This document shows positions 1 to 10,196 of a DNA stretch of 64,000 bases, piece by piece. The notes below the pieces were generated by a model. The model was not told the DNA's origin and did not search any database. It was given only the letters and a program-made list of their open reading frames with translations. Made by a program: the position numbers and the translations under genes. This DNA comes from Sipunculus nudus. Its lineage: Eukaryota; Annelida; Sipuncula; Golfingiida; Sipunculidae. The stretch covers positions 48,712,456 through 48,776,455 of the forward strand of contig CM049318.1 in the NCBI GenBank assembly GCA_026874595.1, in the 5' to 3' direction. Every line of letters begins with the position of its first letter. Position 1 is the first letter of the stretch.

Positions 1-40
1 AACGCATACCCTCCTACCGAAAGCAGTAAATAAACAATAT
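1..40 (+). repeat. 3' end of dispersed repeat family F (partial)
   Basis: The first bases of the window (AACGCATACCCTCCTA) are nearly identical to 8890-8906, the end of a longer repeat copy. The rest of this copy lies outside the window. Confidence 0.6.
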
Positions 41-137
41 TGGGTAGATGCGTGAGACTTGGCACTTATGAATCACTCATATAGACGGATTAATATGACG
101 GAGAGGAAAATAGTACATGCACACTGAAAACCGAGGA

Positions 138-429
138 TACTCGTGGTGAGTATTCTAGAGTCATCCAGCCGTTGTGCATTCAACAAGCATCATATACTCA
201 TGCGAGTAGGATGTATACTCAACAGGAGTAGAATACTATACTCAAGATGAGTAGCTCAGCCTACTCAACTTGAGTATAAACTACTCGCAGGAGAGGAATG
301 CAAGCTCAGCCTGAGTAGGGGATGAGTATGTTCTGAGTATGTTCTGAGAAGAAATCCGTACTCGCTGTGAGTAGGTATTCATGCTCATATTGAGCGTTCA
401 TTTCTCACTGTGAGTAGGCAAGCTTACTC
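138..429. repeat. Cluster of short dyads, TACTC-N5-GAGTA
   Basis: Perfect five-base arms with a five-base gap occur at 138-152, 216-230, 239-253, 262-276 and 359-373, and with a four-base gap at 195-208. Imperfect versions sit at 282-295, 303-317, 382-396 and 402-416, and single half-sites at 324-328, 335-339 and 425-429. The gap sequence varies while arms and spacing are kept, as expected for binding sites of a dimeric protein. The cluster lies just beyond the 3' end of the SAMD3-like gene. Role unknown; subterminal sites of a DNA transposon are one possibility. Confidence 0.7.
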
Positions 430-491
430 GTCTTTGACACTATTAATCTGTACAAGAAAAGAAAAAAAAACAAATTTTATGATAACCACAA

Positions 492-497
492 TTTATT
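492..497 (-). promoter_or_regulatory. Candidate polyadenylation signal of the SAMD3-like gene
   Basis: AATAAA on the minus strand, about 235 bases past the stop codon at 730. Confidence 0.4.
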
Positions 498-729
498 GTT
501 GCATAATGTAATATAAATCAACAGGGCATCTGGAAACAAGTTATAACAGCCAGAGCTTTACAAATGGCGTTTTGCAACAAGTGACCTTTCTACCACCGCA
601 TATATGCAACCTACCACCTAAGGTTGCATGTTTTTCCCGTTTGTCAACGTTGCTGTGTTTATAAACATGTTGCTGATAAACAACTCCTCAAACGTTGCAC
701 AAATGTCGCAGCCCTGTGTAAAAGGGCCT

Positions 730-1026
730 TCAGCATCTGTCCAGTTTCATTAAAATGTCCAACACTTTTTTTCGTTTCGGCTGGCCATCATCCCAGCTCA
801 TCAATGCATTGGTCACAATTTGCAGAAAATTTAAATAGTCCCCAGGGTAGTCCAAATTGAAGACGTACAGTCCGGCAATCAGCACTGCCACTGCTGATGA
901 GGCGTCCGGACATTCAGCCACGACAAGCGTGTCTAACACCACCACAAATAAGTCAGCTTTGTTGATCTGTCCAGCATACTGGATACACACGGCCTTGGTT
1001 GGTTCCATAAGTTTCTCCTCGTCTAC
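730..1026 (-). CDS. SAMD3-like gene, last coding exon
   Basis: Acceptor GTTTCAG|GTAG, phase 0, 98 codons and a stop. Encodes VDEEKLMEPTKAVCIQYAG and the YVFNLDYPGDYLNFLQ segment typical of the end of this family. Confidence 0.75.
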   Translation of the reverse strand, partial: VDEEKLMEPTKAVCIQYAGQINKADLFVVVLDTLVVAECPDASSAVAVLIAGLYVFNLDYPGDYLNFLQIVTNALMSWDDGQPKRKKVLDILMKLDRC

Positions 1027-4000
1027 CTGAAACAGCAACAGGGACTATTGGTTATATTTCAGCTGAGATAAGAATAAATGTATCATTCATTTAATAAAGT
1101 CAATTTAAAGCATGTCAACCACAGATTTAGGTAGAATAAGCTGTTTAACAGAATAAATGAGATAAGTAACTTGTAGTTAAGGTTAAATAGAAAACAGCAA
1201 TTCAGTTTGAAAGATAACTACTTTTTTTCAGGCTTTATTTTAAATCTCAAAATAGAGTTCTGCTCAAAAATAATATACTGTTTTTTTGTACAAAAACGTG
1301 TACATTTAGTTATTTTTCATTACCTCTTCAAACAAAGAATTCCACTTCTCTTGCACCAAACTGAAGCAACCAAGGATAATCCCGCACATCTGGCTATCTG
1401 TAAAAGGAAAGAAAAGCACATAAATAGCAGACAAAATTTGATATCTGTACGCTTTTCTTCGCGAGAAAAAATGATATCATTACCTATATTTAATATAGCA
1501 GGCTTTCACTCTACCGTCTTTTAAACACTCATTTAAAAAAAGTCCCATGAACTTCTTTTTTATACCCTTTTTTATGAACTACTTTGAGTTATTGCTTGTC
1601 GGAAATCCAGCTCCGATTTCGGCAAGCACGTTGGTCAGTCGCGGATGTCTGTCTGTCTGTTTGTTTGCCTGTTTCGGGTGTTCCCTCCCTACAGGTCGCA
1701 ATTTTGCAGCAATCACTTTCAAATTTACACAATTGATGGACAACTAAATGTTACAGGAGTCTGTTGTTTTTGGTCAATATAGGCCAAAGGTCAAGGACAA
1801 GGTCATAAAAAAACCTAACATTTTTATTTTCGTCATAACTTCGTCAATATTTGTCCTATCCTCACAAACTAAGGCTCAATTTCTTCCTCTTGATCTTCTG
1901 CATAACCTGATTAAGTCGACTTGTCTTAATCTGGTGTCACTTTGTCAGTATTTCTGTCTGTTTGTCTATGTTCTCAAGTTCGCCTGCTTGCTGGTGCTTG
2001 CATGTAAAAAAAATCTGCAAGAAATATATTGTGACCATGAAAACGTTTTAGCACACAGATTTATGTTTATTTCCTTAGCAAATAATATTGCATGGCAGAT
2101 GACTACAGGCTAAGGCTGTAAAAATATTTGCTAATCAATATTAATCTGTGAGTCCATAACAGCCAAATGGGATGCAATGACATCAATTCCAAATACATAT
2201 TTGGAACATGGCAAGAGGCAAAAGCAACTAATCTTTTGCTGATTCCTCACCTGTTATGGCCAAAAGCAGTACAACTCTTCCATGGCCGAGATGTATTAAT
2301 AATAGAGCTGGCACAAGAGGTTTGAATGACCAAAGCCTGAAAGAACCATTCTATTATGGTCATTATCATTGGAAAACAAGTGCTTAAAGCTAAAGAACAC
2401 AATTATTGTATTTGAGAATATCATCTGTACTTACAGATGTAGTGGGGATCCTTGTTGGATACAGCCAGGAGCTCTTTGACAGTCTTGTCCTGCTTCTTTT
2501 TATTTTTCAGCATCCTGACCAGCGTTTTGCCATATTCGTTGATGCCTTCCAGTATCGATTTGGTTGGATCTGTTTCTTTCATCTTTGGCCCCAACCGTTG
2601 AAATTCTTTGATTATCTGTAAAAACATTAACATTATGAATTATCTTGTATTCTATTAGTCCTTGCAAAGTTAATCTTTATTCGTGTGAGTCCCTTAGAAA
2701 TACAAAAGACCAAAGGTTTCTATGTGAGTGTACAGAAGTCAGATATGTATGTGCTTGACTGGCTATTTGATTGTTTTGTTCCCTTTGAACTTTATTTATT
2801 CTAGATTATAAGATGGCATTGTGTAACGTCTTATTGTAGAGGCTTTTGTACTACTGCCTGTTTACTAAAACGTTTATATTAAAATTTAAATTTTATCTTG
2901 TATATTATCATCCTGATAATCTTAGAACTAAACAATTATCATTAAAAGTTCATTACCCCTTCTTTTGATGACAGCCATGGATACTGCTTGAGCATACTTT
3001 CCACTCCTTCTCCTTTGCTGACCACACGGTTCCTTCTATCGCACAATGTGAGTCTCACCAGATCTTCAACCTGCATAAATATATGCCTTGACTTGCATCA
3101 TTTTTTTTCAAGTGATCCATTGGTTTCTAAGCTCACATGACAACCTGGGCAAGAGGCTGCCTAGTGAATATAGTGAAAGTTCCCGTTAATCAACTCAGAT
3201 TTAATTTATGCAGAAGATCTTAATACATGAGTTTAACATGTAAAACATAATAATTTACAATTTCTTGAGAAATACACATTGTTTTAGCTATTGTAAGGTT
3301 TGAAATTTAATCATATATAGAAGACCACATTAAAAAAGTAACTGATTAATTGAAAAAGAAAATCGTAAAACGTAATTGATTAAATGAAACAAAAAGTATT
3401 TTCATACAGAAATGCATACCTTTTCGAAATCTTGGTCTTCTTTTTTTCTCCGATATTCAAGCCTTAAAGTCTCCATATGATGTTCGAGTGACACATCATC
3501 CTCAGATGCTGGTCGCTCAGGGAGGTAGTTAGTGACCCCATATTGTTGCGGGCCACTTGGCAAGGGGACCTTTGGGGCTATCTTTCCTTTTTTCCTTGCC
3601 ACAACTTCTAGTTCATTCTGACTTTCCCTGGAGCGTCCATTCTGCCATCTTCTTATTATTTTCTTGTGCCAGAACCTCACCACATCCCCTTCTTTCACCA
3701 GACTTTTTCTATGAGTTTCTGGGAAAGCTTTTGATATCCCAATGGCCATGGCCATGAAGTTTTCATCGGAAGGATAGCTACAAATCCAGATGAACAAAAT
3801 TACAGTAGGAAAATAAAGATTATTCAAACTCAGCACCTTAAACCTCTCATGTGTAATTATATTTTTAGAGATAAAGACACTGTCCTAACCCTATACCTAT
3901 TTTCATCCCTGGCCTTGATTGCTTTAAAGCTCAAGACATGTACAGACCAGGTACAATTCAACAAACAGATAATTCAGTATGTTTTCTGATGAGACGAGTC

Positions 4001-5383
4001 ACACAATTCATGTCAAGGTGACCCTTGCATTTATATAATACAGTTCAACTTTATACATTAGAGGATATTCCAGTTTAAGGATTCCTTATACAAAAGTCTA
4101 TAATGTATATATCGGTACAATGCTTACATATCTATATAAAGAATTAATGAATTTACTAATAAAGCACATTTGTACAAGCAGTGGCTTCCAGTGTCTCCTC
4201 CTTTTTAAAAAAAACAACGCTGTATGGAAAATAAACCAATTGTTCTTATAACATTAGAGTACCAGCAAATTCATATACCTTATAATATTTTATAGTTACG
4301 AACCTAAATTTATAAAAAAAATAATGTTAAACAAATACTTACAATGCATTCTCATACTGGCTTGTAGCAGTGTGGTATACCTGAGACAACATTACTGCAC
4401 ACTCTGATGCAGTCAGGTTTGCCTCTGTCCCAACCTTTTCCCTGATATCCGCCCTCAAAGCACTCAGGGGCAGCTTGTAATCAATCGGCCAGGGAAGTCT
4501 CCTCCTCTTTTGTCCAGAAGTATGGCTGAAATATATGATGACTACAATTTATTTTCAGGTTGTGATATCTGTGACGTCTTCTTGTTTCTCCATGAATAAC
4601 ATTAACTCAATTTTCACCAAATAGTTGTCCAATATACAATGCTTATACTCCCATTTTCCAACAGGTATTGCTCAGAATTATGAAATTTGTACTCACATTT
4701 TCCAAAATGTGTTGTTCAAATATATGAAATGTTTACTCCCATTTGCCTTCAAACATATCTCAAATAAATGTAACATTTTATATAACATTTTCCCAGAATG
4801 TAAGGCTCATAATGAAATTCTTTAAATTAGCTACAAACCTTAAAGATGACTGAGACATCTCTGCTGCTGGCCTTTTTGAAGTGGCAGGACTGGTACAATT
4901 AGATGCCGCTGCGGATGAAGTTGAAGGTTCTGGAAGTGGTGGTAGGGTTGAGCCTGAAGGTATTGGCGAATTGGAAGAAAAGGGTGCAGTTGTGGCTGAC
5001 TGTGCAGTTGTGCCTGATGTAGTGGTGGAGTCTGAAGGTATCCTGGTGCCTGGTGATGTGGTGGAGTCTGATGGTATGGTCAAATCAGGTGGTGTGGTGG
5101 TGCCATCCGATGTGGAAGTGCTTTTCAAGGTATGGTCGTTTGCTGGTATGTCCTGTATGAATAATTTGTGGATTTTTGGTGGTTGCATTGTAGTCAAGGT
5201 GTCTTGATCCAGGTTCATCCAGTCATTGATACCTTCAGCTTCAAACCAATACTGGATGAGAACTTGTTTGTCTCCATTTATTCCAAATGCTTGCCTGACA
5301 CTTTCTTCCAGATGCATCAGTGAAGGACCTTGAGGAACCACTATCTTTTTGTGTATACCATATGTGCAGAAAAATCTGGCCAT
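730..5383 (-). CDS. SAMD3-like family protein, seven exons (whole gene)
   Basis: Reading 5' to 3' on the minus strand, coding exons are 5383-4839, 4525-4343, 3777-3420, 3070-2957, 2615-2435, 1397-1324 and 1026-730. All have GT-AG borders and compatible phases, giving an uninterrupted product of about 583 residues. Residues 1-75 look like a small PB1/ubiquitin-like fold, 85-165 are a Ser/Thr/Pro-rich linker, and the rest is charged and helical with a conserved-looking stretch (GVTNYLPERP), an RRNR motif, a KQYPWL motif and a C-terminal YVFNLDYP segment. This resembles proteins annotated in fish and invertebrates as sterile-alpha-motif-domain-3-like, although no SAM domain is visible. Function is unknown. 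Its start lies only 257 bases past the transposase-like stop on the same strand, so it may be a passenger or partner of that element. The family name is from memory; the gene structure is read from the sequence. Confidence 0.7.
1324..1397 (-). CDS. SAMD3-like gene, coding exon 6 (short)
   Basis: Found by splice sites and phase. Exon 5 leaves one base and exon 7 needs phase 0, and this 74-base piece, between acceptor TTTTACAG|ATAG and donor GAG|GTAATG, supplies exactly that. Encodes a Cys-containing hydrophobic stretch ending VQEKWNSLFEE. Without it exons 5 and 7 do not join in frame. Confidence 0.75.
1595..2060 (+). repeat. Dispersed repeat with 5' hairpin and GTCTGTCTGT tract (family G)
   Basis: Opens with a stem-loop (TGCTTGTCGGAAATC against GATTTCGGCAAGCA), then a GTCTGTCTGTCTG tract near 1645 and AAGGTCAAGG-type motifs near 1787. 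Sits in an intron of the SAMD3-like gene. The far end is not defined. Confidence 0.45.
2435..2615 (-). CDS. SAMD3-like gene, coding exon 5
   Basis: Acceptor TTTTTACAG|ATAA and donor ATCT|GTAAGT, 181 bases. Encodes a Lys-rich helical segment (IIKEFQRLGPKMKETDPTKS) ending DPHYI plus one leftover base. Confidence 0.75.
2957..3070 (-). CDS. SAMD3-like gene, coding exon 4
   Basis: Acceptor ATGCAG|GTTG and donor GGG|GTAATG, 38 codons in phase 0. Encodes VEDLVRLTLCDRRNRVVSKG and a KQYPWLSSKEG ending. Confidence 0.75.
3420..3777 (-). CDS. SAMD3-like gene, coding exon 3
   Basis: Acceptor TTTGTAG|C and donor AAG|GTATGC. Encodes FYPSDENFMAMAIGISKAFP, a Trp-containing basic region, GVTNYLPERP and an acidic-basic helical tail ending DFEK. 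358 bases, ends in phase 0. Confidence 0.8.
4343..4525 (-). CDS. SAMD3-like gene, coding exon 2
   Basis: Acceptor ATTTCAG|C and donor TT|GTAAGT. The frame joins exon 1 in phase and encodes a basic RRRLPWPIDYKLPL segment followed by a helical stretch. 183 bases. Confidence 0.75.
4839..5383 (-). CDS. SAMD3-like gene, coding exon 1
   Basis: Starts at ATG 5383 (context CCAAAATGG) and ends at the donor AG|GTTTGT with two bases of a codon left over. Encodes the PB1/ubiquitin-like N-terminus (MARFFCTYGIHKKIVV) and a linker with repeated PSDSTT/SGTT-type segments. Frame continues 20 codons into the intron before a stop. Confidence 0.75.
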
Positions 5384-5639
5384 TTTGGTACTGCTACTGC
5401 AAAGAAGTGTAACTTGAACTTAATGTGGTTTTAATAGAAGGATATATAATATCAAAACAAACTGTAGCTATTCTTTTGTTCCGAACTAATAACATGAATG
5501 TTTACTGCCAAAGGACAGATTAACTGATTAGACCGGTTTTACCCAAATATTAGGAAATACTTCACATAAACAAAGAAAAGTTTTTTTCATATCGTAGTAA
5601 TGGGAATAACTATTGGAGAACTTTGGGAGAAGTGACAGT

Positions 5640-6618
5640 TTAGACAGATGTTTCAAAATGTACAAAATTCTTCAGGATTACAAAAGATTTGTCACTTTTT
5701 GTCTGGTATAGGCTAAGAGGGTGTGGTTCCTTCAAATTCTGAATATTCACCAGAAAGAATTCATCGATACTGCTCACCAAATATGCATGAAAATGCGAAT
5801 TATAATCTAGAGTTTTCACAGTCTGACAGTAGAGGTAGGGTTCATTGTTGATGATGATTTTTTTTTTAATCCTACCAAATGTGTAAAGGTGCCCTGTTCG
5901 GTTCAAAATGATAACAGTATCTTGAACGTATTTAATTCCTCTGTACTTTAAAGATTCAGCAGCAGATAATTCCAAATCATTTGTCAGAAGAGAGATTTCT
6001 TGTTTAACATTTCCAGGTAGTGAACAAACTACTAATGACGATTCTTTCCATGCCTGTATCTCATTCATATCAAAAAAATTTCTGGAAGCATTCAAGAGCG
6101 ACTGGTACATCTGGTGCCGGTTTGCCATAGTCTTGCTAACGTTTTTTCTGTTCTTTGAGAGTCTTTGTAATTGTTTGAAGTAACTGTGTTTCCCTTCAAG
6201 TCTCATAGTCCAGCAGTGTATCATCGGACCAAAGCGTAATGTTTGGTCAGGATAATGGACCATGTAATGAGCTTTTGGCTTGATATTTTGATCAGGAAAT
6301 TCTGTCACACATGACTGCAAGAAATCTCTGATACAGTCTCGCATTATCTCAACGTCTGCTATAGAAAGGGCTGGTGCACACATTATTTCCACAGCATCAA
6401 GAAGCATCAACAAAACTTGCCATTTAGGATCATTGACTGGAACAGCATGACCTATCATGAGAGGCAACATTCTCAAAAGACACCACATTTGTATAGCTTG
6501 CTGCTTTATTTGAATCTTACAGCTATTGCCAGAGAGTATACTTGGCTTATCAGCCTTGTCAGAACCATGGTAGGGAAAATGAATTATCCTTTCATTTATA
6601 TAGTCTAAAGAGAAGAAC
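5640..6618 (-). CDS. Transposase-like protein, C-terminal reading frame
   Basis: Continuation of the same protein in the shifted frame. A local ATG at 6488 is internal. Contains QMWCLLRMLPLMIG, KPKAHYMVHYP and MRLEGKHSYFKQ, then a C-terminal region of about 150 residues. Stop at 5640. Confidence 0.55.
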
Positions 6619-7804
6619 TTTTTTTAACACAATACTGAAGTACATTCTGAATAACATCACTAACAACCCCTTCAAAGAGATCATGGGCAATATCTTGTGG
6701 TAAACCACCAATGACATGAAACTCAGAAAGTTGATGAAGAACTGACAATTTCTTCACACCATATATTTTGGATTCCTCTGAGTTTTTCAGTATTCTTTCT
6801 ACCTGGAGATCATGACCTTCCTTTGTCCTAGGCTGAAGAAAGTTAGAATCAAAAGTAACTTGAATTTGGTCCTGTGTTGCCAAACATGATCTGCAATTTC
6901 TCAAGGTGTTAAAACTTTCAAAGAAACCTCCAATTGCATGGCTGCCCAAATTGTCTCCAAACACGGCTAAAAGTGACCCTTTAAATCTATACTGTCCATC
7001 TTGTCTATTCACAGTTATTCCCTCTTCCTCCAGAATTTTTAAATCATGGATAACAGGCTGCAGTACTTCAAAGAAACCTTCACCGTTTTTCAAATGGAGA
7101 CCCTTGCATAGCATAACAAGCTGAATACCTTTCAACTGTGACCTGTAGACAGGAGAGAGGTTACCCAAGAGCATATAAAAACCACTCATTTTATGCTGCT
7201 TAACTTTTGATCCAAGTGGATTGACAAAACTAAAATCATCATAGTAAAGAATGATTTGTAAAGCCTGAGGATCTGAGAATATTGTCTGGTCATGCATAAC
7301 ACTACCATCACATATATCTCTCAATATTCCATCTGTAGAGGAATGACCATTAATTATTTCTGAGAAAATGTCATCATGTTTCAACATGCATTTGAGAGTT
7401 TCAAGGACAGGGATATATTGACAAGTGTAAATCTTTCCGCTGGAATCTGCCGTCATTTTGAGCTCTTGAGGCACTACTGATTCAAAGTGTGATCTGGCAT
7501 AAGATTCCAGTTTTTTGACTGAGCATAGGTTATGACAGGCTGCCTCAGGGACGCAGCTGTCATCTAGGATATCAGAAAGTCCATTGATGTTACTTATATC
7601 AACACCATTGCACTGAAGTTTTTGTTTTATTTCACCAGTGATTTCCTTATGATACATTGACAAAATTTCTTGTATGTTTTTAGTAAAATCTGTAATTACT
7701 GAGGCTTGGACTGTTTTCCCTTCTCTCAGATTTAGTAATCGAAGGGCAATATTTTTTTGCCAATCAATCGGTCGGTATTCTGATTCCAGGTTAACATGGT
7801 CCAT
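6605..7804 (-). CDS. Transposase-like protein, N-terminal reading frame
   Basis: 399 codons from ATG 7804 to a TAG created by the frameshift. The frame is open further upstream to 7960 with CHIKAKHSRFHAIH, possibly the end of a zinc-binding segment, so the true start is probably earlier. Carries acidic DDFSFVNPLGSK and AHDLFEGVV motifs. Confidence 0.6.
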   Translation of the reverse strand: MDHVNLESEYRPIDWQKNIALRLLNLREGKTVQASVITDFTKNIQEILSMYHKEITGEIKQKLQCNGVDISNINGLSDILDDSCVPEAACHNLCSVKKLESYARSHFESVVPQELKMTADSSGKIYTCQYIPVLETLKCMLKHDDIFSEIINGHSSTDGILRDICDGSVMHDQTIFSDPQALQIILYYDDFSFVNPLGSKVKQHKMSGFYMLLGNLSPVYRSQLKGIQLVMLCKGLHLKNGEGFFEVLQPVIHDLKILEEEGITVNRQDGQYRFKGSLLAVFGDNLGSHAIGGFFESFNTLRNCRSCLATQDQIQVTFDSNFLQPRTKEGHDLQVERILKNSEESKIYGVKKLSVLHQLSEFHVIGGLPQDIAHDLFEGVVSDVIQNVLQYCVKKSSSL

Positions 7805-7964
7805 TGAATTAGTGTCATGTGTTTCTGTATCACTTATGTCATCTAATTCTTCTGTACTTTCGTTACTGAGTGTTGGAAATGCCTTGTGCTTCCACCGGGA
7901 AACATGGATCGCATGAAACCGACTATGTTTTGCCTTGATGTGACACTCATGCGACTTCGCTCAC

Positions 7965-8770
7965 AAAACCAAGAGACGTAGGGTTTTAATTGATAGCCTG
8001 GGCTCTTCCTTCGAAAAGACGCAGACTTTTTTTTGGTTTATTTCTGGACGTGTGTGTATTATATTGTATATCACAAGAGGAACCTTTTAAACCTATATTT
8101 CCAAATTATATTTGATTCAGCTAGTTACATCTGACAACTGTTAATGTCCACCGTGTTTACATTAAAAAGATGACAGTCGGAAATGAAAGCAGAAACACTT
8201 GAAACCGTATTTAAACATGCACAGAATTAACCACAAGGGTTATTTATTTATTCATGACGGTAACTACGATAATGTTAGGGCTGTGATAACAAATCCCGTC
8301 AGTTAGCTACCAGGGGGAAGTTAACAGTTTTATCTTTCATATTAATCTTGATTTTAAGTCTTTACAATGGTATTTGTGTAGCCCCTGGTCATAGATGCAA
8401 TTGTATAATTCAAATATCGGCTGTTAAGCCGCATAGCATGGCGGTTTATGATGAAATAAAAAAATATAATTTACCATTCCCTCGACTGGTGTTTGAAAAG
8501 CGACAAAATACAATATCCACCCCTATCCACCGAACCCGCCCGAAAGAGGTCTTCAATACTCTTCATACTTTGGTGGGTGAAGTAACTGTGACGTCATAAA
8601 TACAGTTGAAAGACTATCAGTTCACTTGAGGTATTTAATTTATAAAAAACGGATGGCTCCGCACACCTGTATGGCGCATATACTGTGAATTACACCTCCC
8701 CCACCCCCCAACCCCCCAATCCCAATCCCACACACAGATAGATAAACCTCGCAGGTATGTCAGGGGATAC
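7965..8770. other. No gene recognised
   Basis: AT-rich DNA upstream of the transposase-like gene. No coding exon, terminal inverted repeat or dyad cluster matching 138-429 could be supported. Confidence 0.4.
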
Positions 8771-8920
8771 TGTAAATCAAATCGAATCATCACTGGCCCA
8801 TACCCGAAAAGCCCTGACAATTTCATGAGATTCATTTCATGATTGCGCGAGTTATGCTGTGAAAAACACACAAGCACATGAACGGGAATGAACGCATACC
8901 CTCCTAGCGGAGGCAATAAG
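8770..8920 (+). repeat. Dispersed repeat family F
   Basis: Shares the order CCTGACA-TTTCATGAGATTC, GCG/TGAGTTA-GTTGTGA, a short CACACA tract and GAACGGG with 24600-24885 and, more loosely, 61900-62130. Its end matches the window start. Reads like the 3' part of a SINE or non-LTR element common in bivalves; family not proven. Confidence 0.55.
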
Positions 8921-8925
8921 AATAT

Positions 8926-10190
8926 GTAACATTACATGACTTGGTCTGAAGACACGCCTGGTGCAGGCTGATCTACTTGAGCGACCTCTGGCGGAAATTC
9001 ACGAAATAAAAGCAACAAACATTTCAGGTTCTTAACACCCGGCTTTGCGGCATGTTATATAAGAGATTCATTTGGCCCAAGTCACACCAGTTTGGAGCAC
9101 AATAATGTTAGCATTCTTTCATGTACAATAGTCACAAAGAGGCGGGAAACAAATCCAGTCGGTGCTATGGGAACGAGGTCATCACAATGGGCAACTCTGA
9201 ATGATTCATGCTGAACATAATACCCGCCGAGTGACCAGGGGTGGGTTTTGGGGTGGGGACTCGGTTTGAGATACCCCAAGAAAGATGAAATTCTCAACCG
9301 AAGATAAATTTATATAAACAAAGTAAAAATATGAGACATTCCGTATTTCAACAACACATAAATTTAACTATTTAGAATTACTTTGATGCTCATTTCACCG
9401 GCTCAGAGCTTCATTACCCAGCTGGCCATCGGATCTCCCCCGACCGTTCTACCAACGAATTTTCCTGAGTAAGTGAACCTCCCCTCGTTCTGAAATCATT
9501 TTGCCAAGTGTGACCTGTGAAAAGTCAGTTCGCCATTGACAGTCTCGTAGTAAGGAACATTGTTGAACCAGATTGTGAGCATAACGGAAACGGGAGTCCT
9601 CGGTCATAAAAGCGCAAATCAATAAGGAAACCAGGAGAAGGCTGCATTAAACAGGATTGTCTGGTACAGGTAACTTTATTTTGACCTGGAATTATTCTTA
9701 TGTGTCGTATTATATATGTGTCGTCTGATGAATAGACACCGATATAAGCAAAATGCATATGCATGTATGTGTCGCTGAAATGGTACTACAGTCTTTGTCA
9801 AACACAAGGAAAACCAATCTAATGTTAAAAGTTTAGTATTCCACGTACTCTTAAAATCAAACAGTGTTTTGGAGCCCCTTGAGCTCTACGTGTAGGCTGG
9901 TTCACTGCTTTTTTCTCTCCTTTCTTTCTCGGAGATACTTGTAAGGGAACATTTTACATGTAAATCCTGCTTCACAAGACTACAAGACTTCACACAAACA
10001 TTGCAGTAACCTGGCTGCTGGTAGGCTACTATGTTTAGATAGAAGAATCAGTAAATTTGATAGTGCTATGTTAATGTAGAATTAAGATGAAGAGTTAGAA
10101 AAGTAAGAACATGTTAAATGTGAATGTTAAAATAACTAAGAAAAAACACTGAGTTCCCCTGGTTCTGGCACATTCCGGTTGCAGCGAAAG
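8926..10190. other. No gene recognised
   Basis: Unique-looking intergenic DNA. Open frames here are short and lack splice or domain support. Confidence 0.4.
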
Positions 10191-10196
10191 CATTTT

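Larger units (their letters stand above)
5640..7960 (-). pseudogene. Transposase-like gene with one frameshift
   Basis: Two long minus-strand frames, 7960-6605 and about 6618-5640, form one protein broken by a single-base offset at the run of seven A (minus strand) at 6619-6625. Past the shift the frame continues without a stop through DYINERIIHFPYHGSDK into the second ORF. The first part carries GGLPQDIAHDLFEGVV, the second KPKAHYMVHYP and MRLEGKHSYFKQ, motif types I associate with a transposon-encoded family common in fish and invertebrates. I cannot assign a superfamily with confidence (CACTA-like or Kolobok-like are candidates) and terminal inverted repeats were not found. The N-terminus may need an upstream exon: the frame is open to an acceptor-like TTTTGTGAG at 7960, upstream of the first in-frame ATG (7804). 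The break may be real decay or an assembly error in a homopolymer. Confidence 0.65.

Noticed and set aside
138-429. CRISPR-like array
   Set aside because: Arms are only five bases and units are irregularly spaced; the DNA is plainly eukaryotic.
1748-2113. 121-codon plus-strand frame with hydrophobic stretches
   Set aside because: Lies within a dispersed repeat in an intron of the opposite-strand gene; no homology or splice support.
4881-5207. 108-codon plus-strand frame rich in Val, Gly and Glu
   Set aside because: Antisense shadow of the Ser/Thr/Pro-rich linker in exon 1 of the SAMD3-like gene.
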